Source of the DNA: Acanthopleura granulata
Taxonomy: Eukaryota; Mollusca; Polyplacophora; Chitonida; Chitonidae
Length of the DNA stretch: 64,000 nucleotides
Assembly (NCBI GenBank): GCA_016165875.1
Contig: JABBOT010000080.1
Coordinates: 13,002,337 to 13,066,336, forward strand
Direction: 5' to 3'
Shown: piece after piece, positions 36,701 to 46,790 of the stretch
Layout: every line of letters starts with the position of its first letter
Position numbering within the stretch: position 1 is the first letter of the stretch
Notes under the pieces: model-generated
The model's input: only the letters and a program-made list of their open reading frames with translations
Databases searched by the model: none
Told to the model about the DNA's origin: nothing
Position numbers and translations under genes: made by a program

Positions 36701-39700
36701 TTTTAGATTGTAATGATGGGAAAAAGTTAACACAGACCAAGATGCCTTGATATGATAACTCGACTCAGCCTATAATAATTGTAGAAATGATTTATAGATC
36801 AAAATCTTTTTGTTTCCCATAACAACATAACCTTCAAAAGCCCTTTACATGAAGGCTAAGCCTGTTGTGATTGTACAAATGATTACAGACCAAAATTTTA
36901 GGATATTGCATACATGGCAAGGTCCGCTATCAACCTGCGCATGGCTGTGGGTTTCTCCTGGGCCCCGCCCGGTTTCCTCTCACCATAATGCTGGCCGCCG
37001 TCGTAAGTGAAATATTCTTGAGTAGGGCGTGAAACACCATTCAGATAAATACATATATGAATTTATGGCACTGTGTACAATAATGACTTCTGTCAACTCG
37101 CCCATGCTAACACACAAACTGATCTTGATATATATCATCGAGGTGCACTGTATATTTTCAGGTGATATTTGGTAGCACGGTTCTCCTAATGCTGTGGTTA
37201 CCTGTCAAAGTCGTAAGAAAGATTTTACCTGCATTTTTGCCCTACAAACTCCTTTTGTCCAGGTGGGTTTTTGTTTGACTTTTGTGAATATAACATACAG
37301 CATATCAGTCCCAGACCGATTAGGTGACACACTCAAACATGTTGGCAAAGAGTGATGGATTATTTCACACACTGGGGAAATGATAGTCTCATTCATACGT
37401 GAAAATGACCTCTGTAATACAATTTTCTGAAATGCAGTGTGAAACTGCAATCAAGTAAATATATGCATGCAGCTGTTTTTTTAGCCAGTTTCTTTTTAAA
37501 AACTCGTTTTGATTAAATCAGAAAAAACTCATTGTTTTTTCATCACCAGTGTTTAAAAAACTCAATTTATTTCATGAAATCTCAATACAAAATTTGTGTA
37601 GAGCACAATTTTCCACTATTTCTCATTGTGATTACCACAACAAGAAAATGGCTAGAAAAACCCTTTGTATGACTGGCTCTCTGTGCAACTAAATTATGTG
37701 AAAATACAGATATCGTCCTTAGGGCTTACTTTTGACTGAATGAGCTTGCAAGTGTAATAGCCGAGGTATAAATTTGCTTATTGAGATAGTGACATTCAGA
37801 AACGCTGTTTGACTTCTATGTAATAATGTAGATTTATGAATGAGGGTAAGAAGGGACTTGCCTTTGTGTTTATCAGTGAGGCTCCAGTGGGTGAGTTGTC
37901 GCTGGAGTTGTTGCTGCTACAGGTGGTTCTTCCTGCTCTGTTAGAACAAGGCCACACCCGCATGTGGCTGAAGGGGCTGGTTAGGGGGTGGACGGTGGGC
38001 GTGGCCTGGCTGCTCTCGCTCCGCTCGTACCTGATCGGTGATGTCACCGTGGACACAAACGAGGTCAGTATATCGACTGATCCAAGGTTTGATTGTGGGA
38101 TGGGGAGGGGGAAAAGATTTTGTAGCAAGGTTTAACTGTCTTCATCTTCCGTGTTTATTTACACGCAGTGAGCTTTCCACCTTGAAATATGAGAGAGAAA
38201 ACAAATGAATATAAATAGAAGGAGCACTCTTGGAAAATAATCTGTTTCTGGAAGACCTTTATTCCTTTACTTTTTGTTTGTGTGAGAAGATCTCAGTCCT
38301 TGAGTTTCTGACATTTCTCCCTGAAATGAGAAGACTGATGGTTCAGAATTCATTGTAAAACATTCAAGAAACTCGTAGAAGACCCAATAAAGGTTACTCT
38401 TTACATTGTATTGTGTGTTATTCCCAACCATGATTTACATATGGTTGTTCTCTGCTTGCAGGCTGATGTTATTCAGGGCGACCAGCCTCCTCCGGCCCCT
38501 CAGGTACCCAACCCTAACAACCCTCCCCCACCCGTTCAGCCTCTGGGAGTGGGACTAGGGGCTGCCCACCAGGCTATGCTCCAGGGGGGTGGACCCACAG
38601 GTTTCCAGCCCTACAAGCGTCCTAGGTTCTTCACACTTAGGGTAAGACTCCGAAGTCTTCCTCTGAAAATCATAACATTTCTTGTGCTACAAACCCTACT
38701 GTAATTGAGCCTCTTGACTTGTATGCAGATATATATCTTCGGAGTATTGGTCATGGAAGTGAATGTAGTTTTCCTCAGATTATGTGGTTTGTCTTTGTAC
38801 ATGTTTGGTTGAAGAAAGATTTTATATGGTATTCTTGAAAAGGATCATGGTAACAATGTAAACCAAATGGAAATGTTCACTTCATGATTTAGAAATGGAT
38901 AGCTGAAATATTTTCGTTGTTAACCATTACTTAATAGACATGTCCTAAAACTTTGAAGCCAAGTAGTTTTGTGAAGTTTCTTATCAAACCAATCTCATTA
39001 ATGACAGACATGCAATGCCTCATTTTCATATTTGTCTTCAACAGGTGATTTTGTTACTAGTCCTGATGTCACTCACGCTGTTTGCTGGCAGTCTTATCTC
39101 CTTAATCCTACCAGGTAAAGCCACATCTTTGATCTTTAATACTGTATGTCAATCATTCGGGTACTGTCACTATGGAAACCTGCATTTGCATAGTGTTTAA
39201 AATGTATTTGTCAGTTGTCCTGCAGATCTCTGGCTAGTGTATCTATCACAAAAGTAATTGATCAATGTGTAGATCAGTGTGTTGAAATACTGTCGAAATT
39301 TGGTTTGAAACAGGTGAAATCCTTCGAAAAACATTTTTTCCTTACATGTATCTTTTTTTTTTTTCAGTGTCCATAGGTAGGAAGTTAATGTCCTTATGGA
39401 TGGGGGATGCCAAAATCCATGAGCTGTACACAGCGGCCTGTGGGCTGTACGTGTGCTGGCTGACCCTGAGGATAGGCACCATTCTGTATAACTGGATTCC
39501 CCAGGGGACCTCAGTCATTGTTAACAAGCTCAAGGAGTGGGCCTATCTGGTGAGTTGGGATATATATGAGCATAAGTGTCACCAGTTCCTAAGACCTCAC
39601 AATTTTTATTCACTCTTTTGTTTTCAATTAAAATATTTGGATTTCTCAAAAGCGTTTTCCATTAGGTTTTTCTTCATGTGGGTTCAAATGTTTTCATTGT

Positions 39701-42700
39701 GTGACTTCTGGTGTGACACTTGTTCTGCTGTGACTTCAGCGGTGGTTTGTCTTCACAAACGTTGCAGTGAAGTAAGCCCTACGTTTGAGGTAGTTTTCAT
39801 TGGCCTCAGTTGTTATAAAAACATTTCTGTCCTAATATCTCCTCTAATGGAGCTTTTGGTCAGAACAAAAGTTTGATTTTAGCACTCTCAAAACATTATA
39901 TAAAAGAAAAGATAATAGAACAGTTGCTATGTTTCCTTTCACAGGCTTTCAAGTCACTGGTGCTGGCGGCTCTGTTGATAGGAGTTGTTCCCCTTTTGTT
40001 GGGTTTGTTGTTTGAGTTGGTGGTCGTGGCCCCGCTCCGAGTGCCCTTAGACCAGTCACCTGTCTTCTTCCCGTGGCAGGTGAGTTTGGGCAGTAATCCA
40101 GCAGAGATCAGTGTGGATCACAGACAGTTGTGCTACATGTCTTTTGAGGAACGTTTTCCCCTGTACCACCCTGTCAGTTGAGAACAAACTTTGATTTTGA
40201 TGAGAATTTTCAAAAATGTACTTTTTTAAAATTTACATGGTTGTAATGTGATTGCTGTGCTGGTAAGTTTTAATTGCCCTTCTTTGTCTGAGTTCCTCTC
40301 AAATTAAAATGGCATTTTTCTTCTTTCATTGAATTAAAATATCACTCTCCCTGGTTTTGGTTTTCCCAACTCCTAACCATAACACCAAACCGCCATCATA
40401 CATATGAAATGGAAAACTCTTTGAGTACAGCATTAAACTTGCATAAAATAAATAGTTCAAATTTAAAACATGCACAGTTTTTGCTGATATTTAATCTAAC
40501 TCTTCACTAAAAATTTGATTCACTCTAGTAAAGATTTACTGGAATCTAAATGGCCTAAAATTTCGCACATGAAAGTGCACTTTTAGAGGCAAATAAATAC
40601 CATAAAATATCACTTTCGCACCTGAAACTTACATTTTTCCAGTAGGATATTTTCCTACCTACCACACAAACTTCAAATCACCTTTCTACAATCAGTAGAA
40701 ATCAGGAAAATAGTAACTTTGTCATGGATGAAATTTTAAGTCATTTTAGGGTAGTTTGCAGTTACTAGTTTGTCTGTTGGCAGGACTGGGCTCTAGGAAT
40801 CCTCCATGCTAAGATTGTGTGTGCTGTGACCATGATGGGGCCTCAGTGGTGGCTGAAGAGGGTCATGGAACAGGTGGGTGCATCCTGCGGGGTGGATGTA
40901 GGATCAATGTGACACTATGTGTAATTTACACTATGTAAAGTTCTCTTGGTATGAAAGCTATGCCGAACACATGTAGCTATGATGAACACGTGAAACCAGA
41001 AGCTCTGTTGAGTTTAAAAATATGTTTGCCCCTTTTTGTGTGCGAAATGTGTAAAATTAAAAAAAAAAGAAAAAAATAATGTTCAAGCATTAATCAGGTG
41101 TACAATAAGGAGTATGTGTTTGACAAGGTGCTGAACACTAAAAAGACATGTACTGAGAATTGGACTGAATTATGGTTTTTATTTCTGAATACAACCTGCG
41201 AATGTCCGTGGGTTTCCCCCAGGCTCTGCCTGGTTTCCCTCCACCATAATGCTGGCTGCCATTGTATAAGTGAAATATTCTTGAGTACGGCATAAAACAC
41301 CAATGAAATAAGTAAATATTTCTTGATAAAGGCTAGCTTTTATTGAAGCAAATGTCTGTATCGTCTTCCTGTATCAGGTATAAGAGTGTCGTCGTTTATT
41401 TGTCAGATTTACAACGATGGCCTAAGGAACATGAACTTGAGGTTCATCTTGATCAAACTGTGCTGCCCTGTGATAGGTGTGCTGGGCATGGCCTTGTCTG
41501 TCCCTTACATCATAGCTAAATCTATAGTCCCTGCATTAGGTGAGTTCATGGCCTTAGTATTTTCAAACTGTATTGAAGTGTGAGTAGTATGACTAAGATC
41601 ATGCACAACCGTAAGGTCACAGACTGCAGATATGTTGTGCAGCTATCAAGGAATACATTTTACAGAATTCTGCTCCACTGTTGTAGGGACACATGCACAA
41701 ACACCATCGGGTTGAACTCTGAAGTTATGGTATCATGTTAATCTTCATTCTTTTTTGTGCAACGATTTTGCGTTTTACATCATATGAAACTTGGTTTATG
41801 GGAAGGCTACATCAAGATATATAATCGGTAGTATTGATTTTCCATTTAGATGATTGGCTGTCCGTCTATCTGTCTGTTCTTCCAGTGTATATTAACATAC
41901 ATGTATCGTTCAAAACGCTTCTCTTCCTGCAGTTTTTGTCTAATTTCCTTTAAACTTGGTTTAAGCATAGACAACATGAAGATACATGAATGGTCTGATC
42001 AGTTTTTCATTTTGGTGATTGATTGTCCACCTGCCTGTTGGTTCATCCAGCCTATGTGAACATTGCTTTCAAAATTTTACAACTGTTACAGTTTTTGTCC
42101 AACAAAACTTGGTACAAGTGAATCAAGATACATATTTCGTAGTATTGATTTTCAATTTTGATTGTCCATTGTCTGCTGTACCAACATAATTTTGTAGACT
42201 CAGGTTTAAGTGGTTGTTGAAGTAAACTGCTTGATTTGTTGATGTGAGTATGGATACTGATACTGTGCTGCTGATCTGTTACCAAGGACAGCGATTCAAC
42301 CAAATCAGGAGGATTTTACTGACAGTGTAAATCAGATTGATCTTCTTAGATTTGTATTTTATGTATTGGAATTACTATGTTTGTCTGTTGTTTTGCTAAT
42401 TGGCTGTAGGGTTTGGGTTTGACGTGGAGAACCTGGTACTACGCAGGATATACCCGTTCCTCTTGTTCCTGTTAGTGCTGTCCTCACTCAGTATTTTCCA
42501 AGTACGGCAGTTCAAGCGGCTCTATGAGCACATTAAAAATGATAAGTAAGTATCAGTTGTATAAGTAAGTTAAAGATGAAGACACGAAAAAATTATTAGC
42601 TTACAGTGGGTTTGTGTCAGCGATAATAATACTGGGTTAAATTAGACTAACTTAATCGCAACAAGTTTTCATATCTTTTTTTTTTTCCAAATGTTTTGTA

Positions 42701-43426
42701 CACTTCGGTGTCTTTTCTTAAAACTGGTCCGGAACTTTGACCTAAGTCAGAAAAGCACTCATCCAGCTCATGCTTAGGCTGTGGTTTCAACTAAAGAGGC
42801 TTGACAAGCCCCTGATAACTATTGATGCTACACTCCGGGCAGTCCTCGATCACATCTTTCACCCTAAAATCTGACTGCAACCATTGAAATAAAAAATTAT
42901 TTAAAATGACATTAAACATTAAAGTAAATACGTTTGTCAGGAGAACCTATGTGAGATACCTGTATTTATCAGGTTCTACAGTGTTCCACAGACATGACAC
43001 AGTCACTCTGCAGCTGGTATAAAACTGAAATAAAGCAAAGCTGCATGGCCTTATGTGAACATGCATTCAGCTGAATTAGCGCCTGAACTTCAGATGAATT
43101 ATACAGAAGTTTCTTAAATTTGTGTTTATCACTAATGTTAGAAACCAGCCTGCTACATAAAGATTTTGATATGATTTTAAGTCAGAATCCTAACATACCA
43201 CATTGCACTGCTGGCGATGGTTGATTCATATTGTCCTCCCGGTGGTTTAATCAAAAATACGGTCATATATAAGATCTTAAAATCAACAATATCATTTGAT
43301 TAACTTTAGTTTGACTTTCATTTCTGCTGCAGATATTTAGTGGGCCAAAGATTAGTGAATTATGAGCCTCGCCGTCTGATTCCCACAGACCCCGTCCCAC
43401 CAGAGCCTCCTGCCACAGACATGTGA
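15745..43426 (+). CDS. MARCHF6: E3 ubiquitin-protein ligase MARCHF6 (TEB4/Doa10 family), complete, 25 coding exons
   Basis: Coding exons: 15745-15778, 23014-23110, 23790-23863, 25436-25579, 28641-28713, 29156-29309, 29614-29788, 30525-30586, 31320-31352, 31565-31616, 32349-32407, 32714-32823, 34806-34920, 35447-35650, 36523-36573, 37162-37262, 37877-38063, 38462-38641, 39045-39114, 39368-39549, 39945-40079, 40784-40873, 41407-41539, 42410-42545, 43333-43426. All are GT-AG with matching phases; the sum is 2745 bp, 914 aa, close to the usual ~910. The N-terminal RING-CH finger has C14, C17, C31, C33, H41, C44, C57 and C60. Many hydrophobic segments follow, with an Ala/Glu-rich cytosolic loop in exon 7, the conserved TEB4 core ([17 protein letters not shown] in exon 13) and a C-terminal element [12 protein letters not shown] with the conserved Asn893. 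Family role: an ER/nuclear-envelope multispanning ligase in ER-associated degradation, including sterol-pathway enzymes and Ac/N-degron substrates. A second in-frame ATG at 15754 could be the start. Intron 1 carries the 5.5-kb TIR element. Confidence 0.95.
15779..16309. other. MARCHF6 intron 1, left of the inserted element
   Basis: No exon, repeat or RNA gene recognised. It ends at the AGGGG target duplication (16310-16314). Confidence 0.5.
16315..16520. repeat. Left terminal inverted repeat of the TIR element
   Basis: Reverse complement matches the right end from TTTCTGAATGTGAACG (near 16518 inward) to CCCTGCTGCT (outer end at 16315). It contains one copy of the roughly 117-bp unit that occurs three times at the right end, and a poly-C run (about 16398-16410) not present at the right. 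Confidence 0.85.
16530..17446 (-). pseudogene. Decayed virus-like structural (capsid-type) gene, frameshifted
   Basis: Three overlapping reading frames on - (17446 down to about 17120, 17117 to about 16850, and about 16780 to 16560) continue one protein, so there are at least two frameshifts plus internal stops. Recognisable blocks in order are a '[11 protein letters not shown]' and '[11 protein letters not shown]' segment, 'AIDDSDIF', '[16 protein letters not shown]', and '[19 protein letters not shown]'. This block order is that of a large structural protein carried by Polinton/adinto-like elements in invertebrate genomes. The gene runs into the left TIR, where its C-terminal part seems truncated. 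Not functional as it stands. The family assignment is from memory of the block pattern; a profile search against Polinton capsid models would settle it. Confidence 0.6.
17550..18330 (+). pseudogene. Decayed element gene with coiled, charged C-terminal half
   Basis: The longest frame is 17550-17894 (114 codons), with blocks '[16 protein letters not shown]' and '[12 protein letters not shown]'; it meets a TAG at 17892. Beyond it the same protein appears to continue in other frames (a '[11 protein letters not shown]' segment near 17985, then an E/K/R-rich helical segment near 18140-18250). It resembles a second protein found beside the capsid-like gene in related elements, with unknown role, possibly minor virion. 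At least one stop and one frameshift interrupt it. Confidence 0.5.
18564..19440 (-). pseudogene. Decayed virus-like structural gene, second, frameshifted
   Basis: Transcribed leftward. The upstream frame, 19421-18978, contains '[16 protein letters not shown]' and '[16 protein letters not shown]'; a second frame, 18797-18564, contains '[11 protein letters not shown]' and '[16 protein letters not shown]'. These belong to one protein, the middle of which (about 18800-18977) is broken. Same kind of element protein as its neighbours and, like them, inactivated. The beginning of the gene is not clear, because no convincing ATG remains upstream of 19421. Confidence 0.55.
19545..20215 (+). pseudogene. 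Decayed virus-like structural gene, third, frameshifted
   Basis: An early block '[10 protein letters not shown]' (about 19588-19630) is followed by a frame change into the 119-codon ORF at 19628-19987 with '[11 protein letters not shown]'; after its stop a third frame (about 20058-20165) carries 'PQYQRMSAG' and 'LNNCGQPIN'. The order, an N-terminal sheet motif, 'xxLGF' in the middle and 'GxPI' near the end, fits a smaller virion protein of the same elements. At least two frameshifts are present. Confidence 0.5.
20216..21439. other. Right non-coding part of the TIR element
   Basis: No gene recognised. AT-rich sequence between the last pseudogene and the right TIR; the ORF on - at 20515-20727 has no known motif. 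This may be a remnant left by an internal deletion. Confidence 0.4.
21440..21839. repeat. Right terminal inverted repeat with three 117-bp tandem units
   Basis: Units start near 21467, 21584 and 21701 (GTTTATG at 21484, 21601 and 21718, exactly 117 bp apart). Because 117 is 39 codons, one + frame stays open with the repeating peptide '[14 protein letters not shown]'. The left TIR has one unit. The outermost part, GGGCTCCCATTAGTTAATAT to CCCTGCTGCT, is the true inverted end. Confidence 0.85.
21845..23013. other. MARCHF6 intron 1, right of the inserted element
   Basis: No exon or repeat recognised; ends with the acceptor TTCTCTTCTTCAG of exon 2. Confidence 0.5.
24092..24249 (+). other. Candidate alternative or relic exon in MARCHF6 intron 3
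   Basis: A good acceptor (TTTCCTCTCTGCAG, ending 24091) opens a frame that joins exon 3 in phase: its first codons read [19 protein letters not shown], followed by a hydrophobic [14 protein letters not shown]. Exon 4 proper reads [19 protein letters not shown]. The shared 'Y.P...VKDI.G.LL' suggests a diverged duplicate of exon 4. No donor of the right phase is obvious; the frame stops at 24247-24249, so if spliced it would end the protein after the RING finger. Confidence 0.3.
24440..25435 (+). repeat. 45-bp tandem array of MARCHF6 exon 4 splice acceptors
   Basis: About 22 units of 45 bp; the last merges into the true exon 4 acceptor (exon starts 25436). Each unit has a pyrimidine-rich stretch, TTGTTCATTGTTCTCCAG, followed by TATACTCGCCTGACMTGCC, which is the start of exon 4. 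From 24640 to 25435 the array is open in the MARCHF6 frame. Acceptor boundaries fall every 45 bp (24716, 24761, ... 25391, 25436). Units at 24806, 24941 and 25076 have CTG in place of CAG; the other 14 of these 17 keep AG. A 135-bp super-period (three units) is visible. The long ORFs on both strands are by-products of the 15-codon period. Confidence 0.95.
27205..27340 (-). repeat. SINE 3' half, inverted
   Basis: On +: TTTTTTATTTATTTGGTGTT (tail complement), CAACAATATTTCGCTTACAT, CCAGCATTATGGTGGGATTA, and GAAACCCATGACCATCTGCA. Head absent. Confidence 0.75.
28233..28345 (-). repeat. SINE tail fragment, inverted
   Basis: On +: ATTTGATTGGAGTTTTGCAC, TACTCAAGAATTTTTCACTT, and ACATTATGGTGGGAGGAAAG. 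Only the 3' part of the family remains. Confidence 0.65.
28937..29098 (+). repeat. Two decayed copies of MARCHF6 exon 6 upstream of the real exon
   Basis: True exon 6 (29156) starts AGAGAACCTGTTATCAGACT. Copy 1 at 28937 follows TTGCTTGCAG, reads ENLLSECC and stops at about 28974. Copy 2 at 29022 follows CCTTGGAG and reads [11 protein letters not shown] ... TLCAFISLI, then TAA at about 29096. Flanks are also shared (GGTATATCCC after each), so whole acceptor-plus-exon units were duplicated. Neither copy can replace exon 6. Confidence 0.85.
31155..31255 (+). repeat. SINE 3' fragment, diverged
   Basis: CTTTCCTCCAACCCTTATGG, AATTTAAGTATTCTTCAGTA, then ATAAAACACTACTCGAGTGA and AATAAATAT. Lies in MARCHF6 intron 8, ending about 65 bp before exon 9. 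Confidence 0.55.
33180..34805 (+). repeat. 80-bp tandem array abutting the MARCHF6 exon 13 acceptor
   Basis: About 20 units of 80 bp, e.g. TTCTGTTCATGTCCTGTACC repeated at 80-bp steps through 33421, 33501, 33581, 33661 and 33741. Each unit has two acceptor-like sites: CTAATTCSTACAG before GTTTCTG, and TGTATGATACAG before GATT. The last unit runs into the real acceptor (CCGTCACAG, exon at 34806). Blocks of 240 and 320 bp are also repeated, so copies spread in multi-unit jumps. Unlike the 45-bp array, it is not open in the gene's frame. Confidence 0.93.
35188..35390 (+). repeat. SINE copy, lacking the 5' head
   Basis: Box-B-like GTGAGTTCAAGCCC, then GCTCATGCTGGCTTCCTCTG, TTTCCTCCCACCATAATGTA, GAAATATTCTTGAGTATAGC and CAAATAAACA. 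It lies in MARCHF6 intron 13, ending about 60 bp before exon 14. Confidence 0.75.
36905..37060 (+). repeat. SINE 3' half
   Basis: TACATGGCAAGGTCCGCTAT, GTGGGTTTCTCCTGGGCCCC, CCATAATGCTGGCCGCCGTC, GTGAAATATTCTTGAGTAGG and a degraded ATAAATACAT tail. MARCHF6 intron 15. Confidence 0.78.
40345..40455 (+). repeat. Strongly diverged SINE 3' fragment
   Basis: GGTTTTCCCAACTCCTAACC, CATATGAAATGGAAAACTCT, GAGTACAGCATTAAACTTGC and AAAATAAATAG follow the family order, but many bases differ. MARCHF6 intron 21. Confidence 0.4.
41190..41315 (+). repeat. SINE 3' half
   Basis: CAACCTGCGAATGTCCGTGG, CCAGGCTCTGCCTGGTTTCC, CACCATAATGCTGGCTGCCA, GTGAAATATTCTTGAGTACG and AAATAAGTAAAT. MARCHF6 intron 22. Confidence 0.8.
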
Positions 43427-43559
43427 CCTGAGCCAGTAGTGGGCTTGAGTGGCAGAAATAGACACTTGCACTATTCTTTTATCTGGAGTAACATGTACAT
43501 AGACTGTACATATCTCTATCTCTGGTGATACCCCTGTACTGGTGTTGGTATGAATTTTG

Positions 43560-43925
43560 GTACACAGGATGTATATAGTGGAGATGTGTATGTCAAAAAC
43601 TACAGAAGGAAGCTTGTGTGAGGCATTGTGACTAGAGGCACTTGCAGAGCCTTTGGTTGCTCTGAGATGTATACTGTGGATTTGTGACTGTGAAACACAA
43701 CAGAACAGAGCTTGTGTGAGGCATAGTGAGTGGGAGCACCTGCAGGGCCTAGGGTTACTCTGAGATGTATATAGTGGAGTTGTGTATGTGAAACGCTGAA
43801 GAACAGAGCATCTCTGTGATGCCTAGTGACTGCAGGACATCTGCATTGCCATGAGTAACCCTGGGATGTATATAGTGGACTTGTGTATGTGAAACACTAC
43901 AGAACAGAGCTTGTGTGTGGCATAT
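43560..43925 (+). repeat. About 100-bp tandem repeat, four copies
   Basis: GATGTATATAGTGGAGWTGT-like segments begin near 43568, 43665, 43763 and 43865, each followed by GTGAAACRCTACAGAACAGA and CTTGTGTGAGGCATAGTGA. It lies directly after the stop codon, in the probable 3' UTR. Confidence 0.85.
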
Positions 43926-44224
43926 ATATATATATATATGTACATGTATGGAATATATGAGCCATTGTCAAACAAGGAATGTGGATGTGGTTGTAAAACA
44001 CTGAATGAACATGTGATTGTAGAATGAATGTATCTGGTGTTGTCAAACAAAGAATATGTATGCAGTTGTAGAACAGAAAATGTATTCATGTATGTACTTG
44101 TAAAGCAAAATGTGTCTGCAGTTGTCAAACCAGAAACATGTCAGCAAAGATCGAAAAGGGAACGTGTATGCTGTTATATATGTGGGTGTAAAACGGAATG
44201 TACCCGCTATTGTAAAACAGGAAA

Positions 44225-44460
44225 TGTGTCAGTAAAGGTCAAACAGGGAATGTGTATGCGGTTATCAAATGGAATATGAATGCGGTTGTCAAATGGAATA
44301 TGTATGCGGTTGTCAAATGGAATATGTATGCGGTTGTCAAATGGAATATGTATGCGGTTCTCAAATGGAATATATATGCGGTTGTCAAATGGAATATGTA
44401 TGCGGTTGTTAAATGAAATATGTATGCGGTTGTCAAATGAAATATGTATGCAGTTGTCCA
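44225..44460 (+). repeat. 24-bp minisatellite, about nine copies
   Basis: Unit of 24 bp built on ATGCGGTTGTCAAATGGAAT; earlier, degenerate members (GTTGTAAAACAGGAAATGTG and similar) reach back to about 43980. The period is a multiple of three, so ORFs open on both strands. Confidence 0.9.
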
Positions 44461-44639
44461 ACCGGCAAGCTGTTTGCATTTATTAATCAACCAGATGTAC
44501 CTGTCTGGCTGTTGTTGTATAAAGAGAATCATATGTACTCATCTGATGTCAGAATGTCTGACTACACAAGTAAACCAGCAGCATGACACAAACTGAAAAA
44601 GGCTTTAAAAATTCATCCCATATATTTATGCACTCATTC

Positions 44640-45000
44640 TTTTACACAGTTAAGTGACCATTAATAAATATTGGTGATCATTAATATTTATTAATGTCCT
44701 TAAATTAATAGAGGTCATTACCTAATATTAATGATCAAACTAATTATTTTTTCACTGGTAGTCTTAATTATTCATTATTAGTGCCCAGCTACGTGTTATT
44801 AGTAGTTTTGAAAATAAATCATTTATGACCATTACTAATTGTTAGGTTTCAGTATCAGCTGTAAGTTATCCTTTCTAATTATTAATGGTCATTACCAGTA
44901 AGTCACCATAGCTAAGTGCTAGTGACCATTGTTGATTATTAGTGATCATTACTAATTAGTGGTGATCATGATTAATATTAGTGATCATGTGTAACTATTT
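44640..45000. repeat. Degenerate AT-rich repeat of a TTAGTGATCATTA motif
   Basis: Irregularly spaced versions of TTAATGATCATTA and TTAGTGATCATTACTAATTA (e.g. near 44673, 44940 and 44965). The motif is nearly self-complementary, so the RNA could form many local hairpins. Confidence 0.6.
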
Positions 45001-45609
45001 CACCTGATAAATGTGTCAACCAATGATACACTGTATGTACTTGTACGCAGACTCAGTTTTTCAGCAGGCCTGAATAACATAGCTCATTGCTTACCACAAA
45101 ACGACACAAGTCGCAGTGATCTACTTCAATTAGGTTGAGTGCAGGGCTATTGCACTGTGGCATTACCAAACCATGTTTGATTTGTGGATATATATGTACC
45201 AGTCAGATGCACTGTGCATAATAATTGGGAATTGTCTGTGTGTAGATATGTATGTATTTGAAATCTGATTGTTTCATATCAATGTACAAGAAGCTGATGC
45301 CCAGGGATGTTGTACAGTTATTGATTTTTAGTACTGATGTGATTCTGTACCTTGCAGGAACCATTATAAATTATCATTATAATTGCCTAATTGTAAATTC
45401 CATGTAAGCTTTTGTTTGTGTTAGTGTTCTCTTATCCTGACTTACACTGTGTGCAGGTCTTGTGCAATTAAAAGATTGAATCATTTGATGGTTGACTTCT
45501 AAAATGTGTTGAGATTTGGTACACACATCAAAAATCCAAACCTTAAGGTTTAGGCGTTTAGGATTTTTTTTTTAATTTGATTTTTGTTTTGTTTTGTTTT
45601 TGGGGTTTT

Positions 45610-45630
45610 TTGGAGGGGGGGGGGGTTATG
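45610..45630. repeat. Poly-G run in a T/G-rich stretch
   Basis: A run of about 12 G (after TTTTTTGGA) preceded by alternating T and G runs. Simple sequence, possibly length-variable. Confidence 0.7.
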
Positions 45631-46327
45631 TTCATTGTTTATACAGATGTATATATGTACATGCATTTTGAGTATTTGGTGCTTTCTCAAACTCTATGGT
45701 TTCATGGACAGGATTAGATAAGCAGGCCTGGTAAAATTTTTCTGTGACACAACACATTTATTTTTAATATCAAATCACATTCTTATAACTTATTGTTTAC
45801 AGTTAAACAGAAACTATTTATTACATAAATCTGTCACATTTGCTAATTTCTTTCCCATGCATGTATGTGGACCTGGCACCTTCTGGTAACTTATCTGTGA
45901 CAGTAACTGGTTTAATTACGATAAATGACTTCCGTTTTTGCCCATGACTATGTTGCTAAATTTGCCTAGTGTTGAGAGTTCTCAAATCTACATGTAGCTC
46001 TTGCTGCCTGCAGATTTCATGTACTCGTATGTCAGGAGGTATTTCAGATAACCGGCAAAGATTACTAAATTACTTATTGAAGTGCAGTTTATCCACCCAT
46101 AATCCTGACTGTCATATTTAATAAATTAGTGAAATATTGACTTCATTTAAAGGCAAATCAAGTAAATACATACAATGTAGTCCTAAAATTTATACTGTTC
46201 TTCAAGTTAACATTTGTATTGCCTAACTTAGAGTTCAAACGGTAGATATACCATCACAACCTGGCAATGGTAAGAACATATAGCAGACCATTGTTGTCTG
46301 TGTGAGGCTGAAATTGTGTACATATGT

Positions 46328-46790
46328 GTCACCCTATGTTCATAATTGTCTACTTTATTAGATAATTTTCTTTAGGATTTCACATAAGACCCCTTGTTCT
46401 AACAAGACACCCTATGTTCATAACTGTCTGCTTTATTAGATAACTATCTTCAAGATTTCCGATAAGAACCCCTGATTTATCAAGACACCCTGTGTTCATA
46501 ATTGTCTACTTTATTAGAAAACTTTCTTAAGGATTTCACATAAGACCCCTTGTCCTATCAAGTACCGTGTTCATATCTGATTGCATTATTAGATAACTAT
46601 CTTCAAGATTTCCAATAAAAACCCTTGTTTTATCAAGACACCCTATGTTCATAATTGTCTACTTTATTAGATAACTTTCTTAAGGATTCAAATAAGAACC
46701 TATGTCCTATCAAGACACCCTATGTTAATAACTGTCTGCTTTATTAGATGATTTTTTTCAAGATTTCTGATGACAACCCTTGTTCTATCG
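46328..46790. repeat. About 78-bp tandem repeat, six copies
   Basis: ACACCCTATGTTCATAATTG and CTACTTTATTAGATAACTTT recur near 46330, 46408, 46485, 46557, 46637 and 46716, with GGATTTCACATAAGACCCCT between. Intergenic, between MARCHF6 and FHOD. Confidence 0.85.

Larger units (their letters stand above)
43427..45490 (+). other. Probable MARCHF6 3' UTR region, repeat-rich
   Basis: Follows the TGA at 43424-43426. It contains about four 98-102-bp repeats, a 24-bp minisatellite and a TTAGTGATCATTA-type degenerate AT repeat. Candidate polyadenylation signals are AATAAA at 44663 and 44813 and ATTAAA near 45467; none can be chosen from sequence alone. The ORFs at 44028-44532 are repeat by-products. 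Confidence 0.45.

Noticed and set aside
42740..42935. Possible additional SINE with an ACATTAAACATTAAAGTAAA end
   Set aside because: Only the last few bases recall the family tail; the body does not align by eye.
44028..44532. ORFs around 44.0-44.5 kb on both strands
   Set aside because: Explained by the 24-bp minisatellite, whose length is a multiple of three.
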